This document shows positions 10,588 through 21,510 of a DNA stretch of 60,000 nt, one piece after another. Each line of letters opens with the position of its first letter. Position 1 is the first letter of the stretch. Origin of the DNA: Membranipora membranacea (taxonomy: Eukaryota; Bryozoa; Gymnolaemata; Cheilostomatida; Membraniporidae). The translations under genes and the position numbers were made by a program. The notes below the pieces were generated by a model that was given only the letters and a program-made list of their open reading frames with translations, searched no databases and had not been told where the DNA came from. The stretch lies in NCBI GenBank assembly GCA_914767715.1, contig OU612071.1, positions 1,738,001-1,798,000 of the forward strand, written 5' to 3'.

Positions 10588-11035
10588 TGGTACATTGGAT
10601 CTGATAAAGTTTAGTTTGTGATACCAAATTAGCAAAATATCTGTTGACAGTTTGAATTCGTCTCTACATGAAAAGGTCCATAGAAATAAGGATTTACTTA
10701 ACAAGAAAATATATCTAATAAAAAAAACACTTTTTATATATCTCTATTTCTAGCAGGGTTATTTGGGTTTTTCTCCCAGGGGATTATTATATTAACACAA
10801 TGTCCGCCATGAATTTTATTATTCAACCTTTTCTGTTATAAAGATCCATCGCTGATTACTTTTACTTGTTGCTAGTCTGTTACTGTTAGCTCCCATCTAA
10901 AATCTACAGTAAGATTTTATATCCTGTCAGCTTACTTACAATCTACAGAAATCTCTTATGTGTGACACATATTTACTTTTATTACTAGATGTGAATCCCA
11001 AACTGCGTTCAATCTGAACAGGAATTTGTGGCCCA
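10588..11035. repeat. Local direct duplication, left copy
   Basis: The blocks from 'aaagtttagtttgtgatacc' to 'cactttttata' and from 'attactagatgtgaatccca' to 'caggaattt' recur at 13685-13915. The right copy lacks about 170 bp of the middle. The RT element at 12140-13567 lies between the two copies. Confidence 0.8.
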
Positions 11036-12139
11036 ATTAAGACTTATTTGCCCTCACAGTTGGGATGAGAAGGTACTAAAAAGGTACTATTTTTTTCCTT
11101 TTGAGTTATGATCACTTGTTAAAAATAGTACCTCAGATTATAATGGGAATATACAGTACTTTGTAACTAAGGCGTATTGTTATGACACAGTGGTTTTGAT
11201 ATTCTATATGTGATATCAAAACACACAGAATTTATCTATTGAATGAATGAGTGAATTACAAGGCATTAATTATCTGTCCCATGTGGTTGAGCTGGTAAAA
11301 TGGGATAGTGTATGACATTTCATAATTCAATGACAAAGCTAACGATCTAAATCGAACATGGCAAATAATTACAGCTCTAGCTCATCCTACAGTGAGAATG
11401 AAAATTACAGGGAGATTACCAGCTCTAGTGAGAGCAAGATTGAATATCATTTAGGAGGCATTTGTAGCAAATCGACGTCGAGTCCATGTGATTATCAGAG
11501 GGAAAATATCTCTGAGGTAGTCACACCACTCAAGTTTAAATCTGTATGATTTCGGCCACTGGAAATAACCCACAGTGCTTTGGCAGATACAACATTTTCT
11601 GTTAACCATGGTTACTGCTCGAGATAGAAATTGGCAATATAAAAGCAGATGAATACATCGCGACGTATTTCAAGGTTTTGTTTACATTAATATGATGAAT
11701 AAATGAGATTGTGGCTATGACATTCCAATCAAACTCTGTCTTTAGCCCGCATGAAAACCAGTGATATGCTTCAATTATTAGCTTCAATTATTAGCTTCAT
11801 GAATAGAGGCTTTAAATAGAATTTCAATGGAAGATACAAAATTTACACAGGTAGATTGTGTGTTTTTCTTGAAAATATGTATTTCCAAATCGCACAGAAA
11901 TCTAAAATAAATTCTTTGTAAATCTCGACATTTCAGGCATTAGGATGATTTTGAAATCCAAAGCATGCAATGATAAATTCTGAGTGATTTGAGGTTTTGA
12001 CAATCTTTTCAACAATTTTTTGCAAATATTCTGATGTTTAAACACTCAAGGTTTTTTTGAATCAACTGTGTTGTTTACATTGTTTAAAAACTAGAAATTA
12101 CAAGTCACAAAGTAAATTCAACTCAATATGATGAATTAA
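11036..12139. other. Mostly non-coding; one low-confidence 63-codon ORF
   Basis: An ATG ORF at 11358-11549 (plus) encodes a Ser/Glu-rich peptide starting MANNYSSSSSYSENENY. It could be a first exon or chance. There is no other sign of a gene, and an imperfect ATTAGCTTC tandem is at 11776-11800. Confidence 0.3.
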
Positions 12140-13567
12140 GTGGTAGAGTGCTTAAAACGCTTGCTGACTCACTGGCCCAGCCTATTTGTAATCTTTTTAA
12201 CCTGTCCATCCGCTCATCTACTGTGCCGCAAATCTGGAAAAGTGCAATGATATCACCCATACCGAAAATTCCAGGTGCCAATGAATCGAAAGACTACCGT
12301 CCAATAGCGCTCACATCTATAATAGCCAAATGTCTAGAAAATCTCATAGCTCCGTACATTACCACGAAAATCTCAGATGTAAATCAGTTTGCTTACAGAT
12401 CGAACAGAGGGACCGATGACGCATTGCTTGTGCTTCTAGACATCATCTCAGAACATCTGAACAGTGACGCTAAGAACTACGTCAGGGCGGTGTTTATCGA
12501 CTTTAGCAGTGCCTTCAACACTATCGATCCATCTATACTCGTAGATAAACTGCACGCTAAAGGAATAAATGGTAATATTATCCGCTGGGTTCACAGCTTC
12601 CTTACAAACAGATCTCAGACCGTTGTTGCCGCTGGTCGAAAATCGCAATCCATCAGCACCTCAGTGGGCAGTCCCCAGGGCTGTGTACTGAGCCCTATAT
12701 TATTCTCTCTCTATGTTGAGGCTATGTCTACTACACTGCCAAACACACATATCATAAAATACGCAGATGATACAATCATCCTTGAATGCTTGAACCGAGG
12801 AGACAACTCCCAACTACAATTGGAAGTTGACAGAATAGCTAAATGGTGTGACGATAGCCACCTTACCATAAACTCCAATAAGACCAAAGAGCTCCTATTT
12901 ACAAATCAGCGTCACAACCCAACTCCAGTCCCAGTCACTATTCACCAAAGCGTAATCGAGCGAGAAGTCAAGTACAAATATCTCGGGACAATCCTAACAC
13001 CCAAACTTGATTTTACAGAGAATACTGCTCTAACTGTGGAACAGGCAAGCAAGCGTCTCTATATAATGAAGCGTTTATCATCAATGAAAGTTAAGGACAG
13101 CACTATTCGGCTAGCCTATGAGTCATTTATAGAAAGTGTGCTTGCCTTTCACCTCAGTATTATCCACGGCCATATGTCAGTCGAAAACCGCAATGAGCTG
13201 AACCATGTCATAAAATCAGCCTACAGACTCAGTAATAAAAAGCTCAAATGTAAGAGCCTCGATGAGTTGTACCAGGAACGTTTCAAAAGTAAATGTCTGC
13301 GTACCTATACTAGCCTCGATCCACCAATCGAGCTAGTGAGACTACACTCTGGTAGATTCTGTATTCCCAAGCAGCGAGTAAACATTCGTAAAAACTGTTT
13401 CCGAACAGAGTGTGCTCGGCTGCTTAATTCCATCTTATAAGTTAGACGTTTTTATAGATACTTTTTAATATTTTTATTTATAATTTATTTTATATTTTTT
13501 TGGCATCACAGAGCAAAACAACAATGAATTTTATCAAGTATTGATAACAATACAATATACATACATA
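12140..13567 (+). mobile_element. 5'-truncated non-LTR retrotransposon (CR1/L2/Jockey-like)
   Basis: Only the RT and C-terminal part of the ORF remain, ending in an AT-rich 3' UTR and an (ATAC)n tail at about 13551-13567. Loss of the endonuclease end is the usual result of incomplete reverse transcription. Target duplications are not clear; short AATATG words occur on both sides. Confidence 0.8.
12148..13440 (+). CDS. Reverse transcriptase domain of the truncated element
   Basis: An intact 430-codon frame. RT motifs in order: PIPK and DYRPIALTS (about residues 38-58), FIDFSSAFNTI (palm Asp, residue about 118), GSPQGCVLSPILFSLY (about 173-188), and the catalytic YADD (about 204-207), then a thumb and a C-terminal region. 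The endonuclease domain expected upstream is absent. The first Met is only the first in-frame ATG; the original frame opened further upstream. The frame has no stops, so the insertion is probably young compared with the RT relics at 50200-51800. In a host context it has no evident promoter. Confidence 0.9.
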   Translation: MLKTLADSLAQPICNLFNLSIRSSTVPQIWKSAMISPIPKIPGANESKDYRPIALTSIIAKCLENLIAPYITTKISDVNQFAYRSNRGTDDALLVLLDIISEHLNSDAKNYVRAVFIDFSSAFNTIDPSILVDKLHAKGINGNIIRWVHSFLTNRSQTVVAAGRKSQSISTSVGSPQGCVLSPILFSLYVEAMSTTLPNTHIIKYADDTIILECLNRGDNSQLQLEVDRIAKWCDDSHLTINSNKTKELLFTNQRHNPTPVPVTIHQSVIEREVKYKYLGTILTPKLDFTENTALTVEQASKRLYIMKRLSSMKVKDSTIRLAYESFIESVLAFHLSIIHGHMSVENRNELNHVIKSAYRLSNKKLKCKSLDELYQERFKSKCLRTYTSLDPPIELVRLHSGRFCIPKQRVNIRKNCFRTECARLLNSIL

Positions 13568-13684
13568 CATAAATATGTCATCTAGTTGTTTCGGACTTCA
13601 GGGTGATGGAAAATGTAAGTGAATTTGACTGCCTCCTAAAGAGGAGTATTGATAATCGTGAATAATTATGATACATTAGATTGG

Positions 13685-13915
13685 ATAAAGTTTAGTTTGT
13701 GATACCAAATCAACAAAATATCTTTTGAGAGTCTTATTCCTCTCTACATGAAAAGGTTCATAGAAATAAGGATTTACTTAACAAGAAAATATATCTAATA
13801 AAAAAAACACTTTTTAGATTTATATCTACAGTAATTAATCTCTGATGTGTGATCATGTTAAATTTTATTACTAGATGTGAATCCCAAACTGTGTTCGATT
13901 TGATCAGGAATTTAA
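13685..13915. repeat. Local direct duplication, right copy
   Basis: Matches 10603-11030 with an internal gap. The upstream part (13650-13690, 'gtgaataattatgatacatt') corresponds to both flanks of the hAT MITE without the MITE. Confidence 0.8.
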
Positions 13916-14495
13916 AAAAATTTTATTAGTGTTTTACACAAGAGTAAATACTACAATTGTATTCACTATTTGAGTATGTGGTGTTATTTGAGCAACATAC
14001 GCTCAAAGCTTAGCTATGCTGCTCCGGCCTGGTATTCCTTGCTAGGCGAACATAACCGCGACAGACTTGAGAAAATACAAAGAGCAGCTCTGAAGATAAT
14101 TTTTCCAGATTTAGAATAAGATCATAGATTATCAGTCTTAGGCATCCCAAAACTCTGTGACTTTCTTTTTGATATCTCTTATTCACATTTTCTGCGTATA
14201 GTGAATAATGAATCACATCCTCTTTTTAGTGAACTACTTTTCAACAAAAATTCCAGAACATCGTCTCGAGCTATACAAATTTTTCGGCCAAAACTCTGCA
14301 GGACTGAAAGGCGGAGAAAAGGCTTTTTTAATTTTTTCATGACCTATCATGACAACGGTCTAGTATATAAATAATTTTTAGTGTGTTGTTTTTACTATGC
14401 CATACCATCGCTCGCATTCTGTACCTTCTGTCATGATGATTGAATGAATACAAATCAAATCAAACCAAATCAAATCAAATCAAATCAAATGCCGC
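13916..14495 (+). pseudogene. 3' end of a second non-LTR retrotransposon
   Basis: One frame, open except for one stop near 14118, reads YLSNIRSKLSYAAPAWY and LEKIQRAALKIIFPD, the typical C-terminal thumb region of CR1/L2/RTE-like RTs, and continues to about 14372. The 3' end is a pentanucleotide tail (AAATC)n at 14450-14490, a common 3' terminus in these families. Catalytic motifs are missing, so this is a short 5'-truncated relic. Confidence 0.75.
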
Positions 14496-15536
14496 CATTA
14501 CTGTATAGAATTATACCATATATGTTAGATACCGGCAGCTAGTAGAACTTTGTTATATGGAGAGAGAATCAGCTCAGTGGATATTACTTTATTCCCTTTT
14601 TTTGTTTCTCAAAAGTGAATCTCGGATTTTTAGGCTATTGGAAGGAATCGGTGAGATGTTTTTTGTTCATTTTATACACCTGCTACACAATCTGTACTTG
14701 TTATTTAATATACACAGTGAGGCATTTCTTGGCTCTAATAGATTATGATGTTTTGTGATATTATGATTATTTCAGTAAGGTCAGTTTTCTATTTTAAGTC
14801 TTTTAGATGTTATGAATATAAGTATTTCTAATAGAGATAATATTACATCACTGCTACTCCACCTTGTTATATACAAGCCTCCACAGCTTATTATTACTAT
14901 CAGTGATTCTCACACTCAAGTTTGTACTAGATTGGAGTTGGCTCCTCTTAATGCCCTCCATAAGTTTATTACTGTTCCGAGTTTATATATTACCGCCAGC
15001 TGAGGTGTCCAGCTTATGCAACACAACAACACAACATCGAGACTGATGGCTTAGATAAATTTGTGGGGTATGCTTAAATAAAATGGCCTATACTTGTTTA
15101 ATGCACAGCCAGCCCTTAATGATGTTCGGGATGGCAATGGCGGCCGTAGCAAGTGATCGCCATCCAAAACGCTGTGGCTGGTGGAAATTTCTTAGCGCCC
15201 ACACAGGGTTAATACAGCCTTATCTCATATCTGCCTTTTTGAATCCCTGAGATAAGGCTATGGTAAATACGCTTTCCAGGAAAATAAGCAAACATAAAAA
15301 TACAAGGAGTAAGTTCCTCACTGCAGACAAGCAGACAACTCCTGTAGAAAGTTTTCACATGCTCAATAACACTTCATTTCTTCGTGACTACCAAGAACAT
15401 ATGATTGTCCACTTGCTGGGTTATGACTGTTCCTAGTCAACATGAAGCAAGTATATGATTAAATTCAAAAATGTATTAACTCACAGACAACAATAGCTTT
15501 ACCATTATAGTTTCTAGTTTTCTCCGATTTTGTAAT
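14496..15536. other. No recognisable feature
   Basis: AT-rich sequence with only short chance ORFs. Nothing was recognised. Confidence 0.5.
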
Positions 15537-15642
15537 ACACACTAGCCCTTATATGTTAAAAGCACATTGATCCCATTGTTATGTTCTGGAGTGAGAACCT
15601 CCCAACAAAAGTCACACCTTTATTCGGTTCCATTCCAGCAAT
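15537..15642. repeat. Dispersed repeat shared with 57741-57850
   Basis: 'aatacacactagccctt...gtgagaacc' through 'ccaacaaaagtc' to 'agcaatat' is shared with the stretch just left of the envelope-like gene. It may be a small interspersed repeat or LTR piece. Confidence 0.6.
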
Positions 15643-15737
15643 ATATGGCGGGTCGTGTAAGACCTGACACGGCTGCTTACACCCCACAGTCCAGTCACCG
15701 GCCGGACCTGCTATAATCCATACACTAAAATCCTAAC

Positions 15738-16340
15738 ACTGAGCAGCCGGTTACTGTGAATTGCTGAACAGGCTGAACTGACTGAACAGCTGAACAGAAT
15801 TTCTCAGACTAAAATTATTGTTTGTATTCTTTTCTCTGGCTGACTATCACTTCTCAAACACATTCATCTGAGCCAAATGATTTAATGAGTTGCTAAGTTC
15901 TTGTTGGCACCCAATATAACCAATTTAGGGCAAGCAAATGTAGCGATCAATATGCCAATTCTGAAATCATCTGATGGTGTTAAGGAAACCAGAAACATTA
16001 TCCAGCACAACCTTCCATCTAGCTAGTCTTGACAAGCTTTGTTGTGTGGGAGGGAGCCTGGGGTTCCTCCCAAACAAAGCTTGCCAAACAAGACAAGCTA
16101 CTTTCCATCCAGTCCCTAGAGTAATGCAGAGAGATGTTAAGATATACTGTGAATAAAATTGAAAGAAACCAAGGCGAATGCAAACTCAAAATATATAAAT
16201 TTATGAGGAGAATATGAGGGATTGTCCACGCTTGTGCAAAAATAGCTAATCATTAAGACAATCAAACAAATAGTAGTCTAAGAAATTCTGCTCAGCTGTT
16301 CAGCCTGTTCAGTAATTTACAGTTACCGCTGAGCAGCTTG
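15738..16340. mobile_element. TIR element of about 600 bp (MITE-like)
   Basis: Left end 15738-15812 and right end 16272-16340 are inverted copies of each other: CAGCCGGTTACTGTGAATTG at the left, CAGCGGTAACTGTAAATTAC as the reverse of the right, both followed by CTGAACAGGCTGAAC. The interior holds a second strong hairpin at 16027-16090 (arms around AAGCTTTGTT and AACAAAGCTT) and no transposase. No clear target duplication. Confidence 0.65.
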
Positions 16341-16344
16341 TCAC

Positions 16345-17781
16345 CATCAATGCTAGTTAGAGGATGTAGATCAAGAGTAGACTGTGATGCGAATCCCACC
16401 AAATAGCCAAGTGAATGTAAATCTAAACATTAGATAAACTGCCGTATGGATCAGTTAAGTCACCTGTTTATATCTTAACCAAATTCTTCAGAGCTTCAGC
16501 ACCTCTTATCAATAGCAGTGATCTTTTGTAGTATGTTTATTTATGGCTAAGATTTCTATGTTAAAAGACTAACAGTTTTTTTATCATTGTCGTCCATTTA
16601 TTATTGTTCTCATTTTGATCAGGAGTTTTATTTCACATTCCAATCCATCCCATAATGAGCTCTGGATTAACAAGTGCTGGTAAGATGACCACTATTCCTC
16701 ACCAGCACTCATGGCAACCAAGCAGTAATATGTTACCCTCTGGTTTGGATGAAGGTGTAATGATAAATCTTATGGGACAGTAATCCAACACATGTAGTAG
16801 TATAAAAAATTCTCTCCTGTCGAAATGTATCTAGTAGGGCTCTTACAGCAATGAGGAACATAATTGCCATTATCCACAGATTTTTACCTGAGAGACACAC
16901 TTCATGAAAATATATCAGTTGGTTCCAACAGATTCAGATTATTTTTGTTATGAGCAGCTATTTAAGTTCTTTATACCACTTTGAATAAAGTGTCATTCCG
17001 GTTCATTTAATAACTAGATACAAATAATTTCCTGGTACACAAAGCTTATATTACAAACTGAATAATCAATATGAGATATAATAATATATTACAATATAAG
17101 AAAATGAATAAGATTATCAATGAGTTAAGAGCTTAAGTTAATTGAATGTCATTTATTAGCAATCATCTTTGCACACTGGGAGTGTACAGGCATAACACAA
17201 AGCAGTAAATAAAACTTGTAGACAGACAGAAAGGATATAGAATACTTATAGCATCTTCTTATCACACTGAGAGTGCTGGGTCATATAGAATCTATTCTCA
17301 TTACATACAAATAATATTAGTGAGAGTAAAAGTAAACTATACAATGTATTGAATGTGTCGTTTAGGAGCAGTTTCCTTATACAGGGATACTATATGAGGT
17401 CACAGGGATAATATGAAGTAATCTTATACACTGAATATTGAGATGAGGTCTTTGAAGTGACTTCTTCAATTCTCTCACAGAGTAGAACTTCTCTGTTTTA
17501 CTATATAGCTGTATTGCTCTAAGGTTTTGTTAACGCATACCTAAAAACATCCGTATAATATGTGTGAAACTGGTCTGATTTCTTCTTCATCATATTTAAA
17601 AAAGCAGAATTGCCAGTAAATGTAATGCATGTGCTTTAGAGATCGTCTCTTCACAGATAGTGATAACTACTACTACATCGCATCAGATGATTTTATCTGA
17701 CTCAGACCTCAATCAATGATATTTATATACTTTTTGAGCTCATGCTAACTTCCCACCTCTTGCACAGTTGAGCTATGTCTC
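16345..17781. other. No gene seen; region 3' of the nucleotidyltransferase gene
   Basis: AT-rich. Part may be the 3' UTR of the minus-strand gene ending at 17782. Repeated phrases (CACACTGGGAGTG / CACACTGAGAGTG near 17170 and 17262) hint at a degenerate tandem repeat. Confidence 0.4.
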
Positions 17782-20700
17782 TTATGTAGTCTTGTTTTTA
17801 TCCTTTTCCACATTCTTGCGCATTAATTCTTGACGCATTGGAAGCAGGGCATCGGCGGGATCACCTGTAAACATGAAACCGTCATACTTAATACAGTCAA
17901 TCAAAGCTCATGTAAAGGAGAAACTTAATTAGGCTATCATTGGGAAACATTACAAGCAATAACATGACGTTATTGCATTATGCCAAACACAAAGGCTGGA
18001 ATTTCGAATAACTGTATTCTCATTCTCATTCTCAAAATTATTCACAAGCCATAAAGGCAGTGAAAGCTGAGGTTGGTTGTTCCACTCCGGTTTCTATATG
18101 CGATTTCCACAGTTGTAATTTTTCAAAATCTAAGCCTTCATTGGTTGCGAAAATCGTGGTGCAGACAAATCCCATGAAAAAAAGTAGTACAATAAGCTGT
18201 CAGCTTACATTTCAACCATACACCTGTTGTTTTCTACGTCGGTGTTTGTTTGTAAATCCAGTAAAGTACTATGAGTAATATTGTTTTACAGGTTTGTCAC
18301 ATACTTACCTTTACTGCTGTGCTGACTGATATAGTGAGCTAACCTCCTCTTCTCCTCAGTGAGACGTTCCTCTATCTCTCTTGCTCTTTTCTCTAAAGCC
18401 TTTGTTTGTTCATCTTGTCCAAGAGCTCCCAGAATGATTCCTCTTTCTCTAAGAAAAGCAGCATACTCCTCATTACATGCCGCTTTCCCGTAAGCCTCCT
18501 CCATATATCCTTCTGCTTCTCCAAGTATATCGTCCACCTTGGTAAATTCTCCATTCTCTTTCTCTACTCCAGCAATAGCCACAAGAACTCGGGCACCATT
18601 CAAATTTGAATAATTCTCACGGTATACATCTAAAGAAGCTGAATAATGCTTGAGTGTTATCCCCATATCCTCACCCCTGCTCTTTGCCAGATCACCTTGT
18701 GTCTTCTCTAGTCTCCCATAGTCGATGTGAGTCGGCTGATTTGGGTGAGCTTTGTCAAGCGTCCTCTTGGCTGCATGATACCACTGATCATTACCTTTTG
18801 GTTCTCTAATATCCTCTGATGTCTCAACGTCACCGTCAAACAGGATACTGTCTAACAGTTTATCCTCTGGTAGCTGCTCTAGTTCTGGATCTGGCTGGCC
18901 GCTGACGCACAGCTCTCCTCGAGTCAGCATGATGTCACACATGAGATCTCTCACTCGCCCATCAGCTGGTAAAAACTTTGTGCTGATGTCAGAAGCTGTG
19001 GCAAGATACTTTTCACGTTTGAATATTCTTCCAAGATCTGTGAGGATTGCAACTTTTGTATTGCCATCAATTTTCTTGTCGACAACCATTTTCAGGCCTA
19101 ATGATCGCGACTTCGTGAAGTAGAGCTTGGAAACATCTTTCCTGCCACATCGATCAAGAATTTCCCCAATAATAAAGACGCAGTGTGCCATTTCTCTAGT
19201 AGGATTGTTTACATAGTCAAGTTTGTCATCAAAACTCATCTCATCAAATCCTGCAATCAAACTGTCATCTTTGCTCTTCCCATCTGATGCTGTATAAATG
19301 ATGAACTCCTTCAACACTTTGACCAGCATCTGTAGAGTTGCCGATTTGTTCGGATACAGCAGCATAAGAAGTTTGGCCGATTCAAACTGAATAAGAGCTC
19401 GTTCTTTCTTTTCTTCTGGTGACTCATTGCCAGTCAGACTGTTCTCTGCTAACTCATACATTCTCAACGCCTCACTCAGATTCCCCATCCCTTCATAACA
19501 CTTTCCTATACCTCTGTAGACTTCAGTTAGTTTCACCTCATGCTTCTTCATCTTCAGTTTGTCATCACGTACTTGTTGATACAGCTCCAGGGCCTGTTTG
19601 TAGTTCTTTAACTGGAGATGAGAATGTGCCAGAATGTAGCAAACATACGGATCATCAGTAGCTGTACCAGATCGAACGACTGCGTCCCATTGGCCGGAAT
19701 AGAAGTGTGCAAGAGAAGAGCTATCAGGATGTTTATTGACATCTGTCTGAGTTATCTGCTTTATATCTTCTGCTGTTGAGAGGTTGCTCAGAGTAGAAAA
19801 GTGGGACTGCATATCTAGGGTACTTTCGCTTAGGATGTGAAATTCCTCTGTCGCCATTCTCCAGAGTTTACGACCAGTAAACACAAGTCTCTTCCCCACT
19901 TCGTCTCCAGTGGGTACGACATCCCATCCATTTTCTCTTTCCTCAGAATTATCTGTGGTAAACTCATCATTCTTAGAATCCATGAATATGTAGCATCTGA
20001 GTCGTGAATATGATGCGTAACCGAGGAGAAACTGCAGTGAGGTGTTGAAAGACTTTTTGGACTCAAAGAGTGACTTTTTCCAGCTCTCTAATACCTGCCA
20101 AGAGTCCCGTTTGGAAGAACATCTGATGATTGCAGCATCTAGCAGGACAAGTGAGGGGAATCTATATAGCAAAGTTTTGGCATTCAATGTGAACCCGTTC
20201 AAATAATCATCAAACCCGGGCTGAAATTTGTACCGTTTTATATCACTGAGCAGCATCTGTAGGCTCACACTCAGTCTGTCAGAGTTCATTTTCTTGTCTA
20301 TGGACTTTCTCTCAGCCTCAAAGTTTTTGAGCAGAGATTCTTTTTCTACATGCGAGTATATAAGAGAGGTGAATCTCAGCATAGCAGTTATATCACCTTT
20401 TATAGCCTCTTCAGGGTCTGGGTGTTTGAAAGTTTCCTTATATACTTTACTGAGTGCGCTTGGAGTAGTAAGAAACTGATTGGGATGCTCAGGATTTCCT
20501 GTCGGGACATTCCCTGATGTCTTAGTTATCCCATCGATCTGGTAGCCATGATCTCTTCCGTCCACATACCATCCTGACAGTTCCTCAATCGCCAGTGAGC
20601 TCAGCTTTGTTTCCCTGAGAGCACCTATATAGAAATATGTCACGACTGCAAGCCGCTCAAAATACTCAGTATGATTGCCTTCCTTAACCAGAAATAGGTA

Positions 20701-21508
20701 TTCTATATCAGAATAAGGTGTAGCCTCCCCTCTACCTAGTGAGCCTATCCCAACCACAGAGAATGTACATGGAGGCTGACTCTTAATACTCTCCAGAGAC
20801 TTCTCAACAACTAGAGCAGCAAACTCCTCCATCTTCTTATTAGAATCTTTAACAGTTTGTTGGACCTCTTGGTGATTCCGTTTGGTTCCGATCTTGCTAT
20901 CTAGTTTCGTGATCCGAGATTTTAGTTCATTCCTAATTGAGCGTAGCCTATCATGGAGCAGACCAACATTCTGATAAAAAGTCTCAGCACTGATGTTACG
21001 GTCTGTGTCAAGATACATCATAAGCACCTTCCAGGCTCTCTGGTTCCATGAACCATCAGGTGATAAACTGAATGTCACTGCAGCTGAGTTGTATAGAGTG
21101 AAAGCCTGAAACAATCAAATTATAGTCATATATATATAAATAACTGTGTAATGAGAGTGACTTAATTGTGATTCGCCTAACTTGGGTAGATATTTTAAAA
21201 ATACCATGAGTACTATGCATTTATAAACACCGTTTTCAAGTACCTTATAAGGGTCAAGATAGGTGCAATGATTCCTTAGTATTTAATCATCATACCTGAA
21301 TTTAGTAGGCCTACCTATAGCCTACAGATTATTCATTTATTTTGAATAAAGTGCTCACCTTGAGAGCATCTTGCCACTCTCCTTTTGATACAAACTTAAC
21401 CATATAGAACTCAGCTAGATCATTCAGATGTGGCTTCTGTGACTCGAGATCTTTAATGCCTCTCTTCATGTAAGATTTCTGAAATGACTTCTTAATCTGA
21501 TCGCTCAT
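17782..21508 (-). CDS. Nucleotidyltransferase-TPR protein (three exons)
   Basis: Modelled exons on the minus strand: 21508-21359 (50 codons, ATG at 21508), 21105-18309 and 17864-17782 (stop TAA); splice sites CAAG/gtgagc, tttcag, AAAG/gtaagt and ttacag keep the phase, giving about 1009 residues. A nucleotidyltransferase signature GSLGRGEATPYSDIEYLFLV sits at about residues 171-190, with the paired acidic residues in SDIE (about 182-185) typical of Pol-beta/GlnD-DUF294-type enzymes. TPR-like helix pairs (for example YKQALELYQQV, GNLSEALRMYELAENSL) begin at about residue 540. The C-terminus is a charged coiled-coil-like helix. Function unknown; a cytosolic nucleotide-transfer or nucleotide-signal role is inference. 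The ankyrin exon lies directly upstream and may belong to the same gene. Confidence 0.8.
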
Positions 21509-21510
21509 CT

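Noticed and set aside
18060-18278. 72-codon plus ORF downstream of the nucleotidyltransferase exon
   Set aside because: Lies in the intron of the minus-strand gene with no supporting signal.
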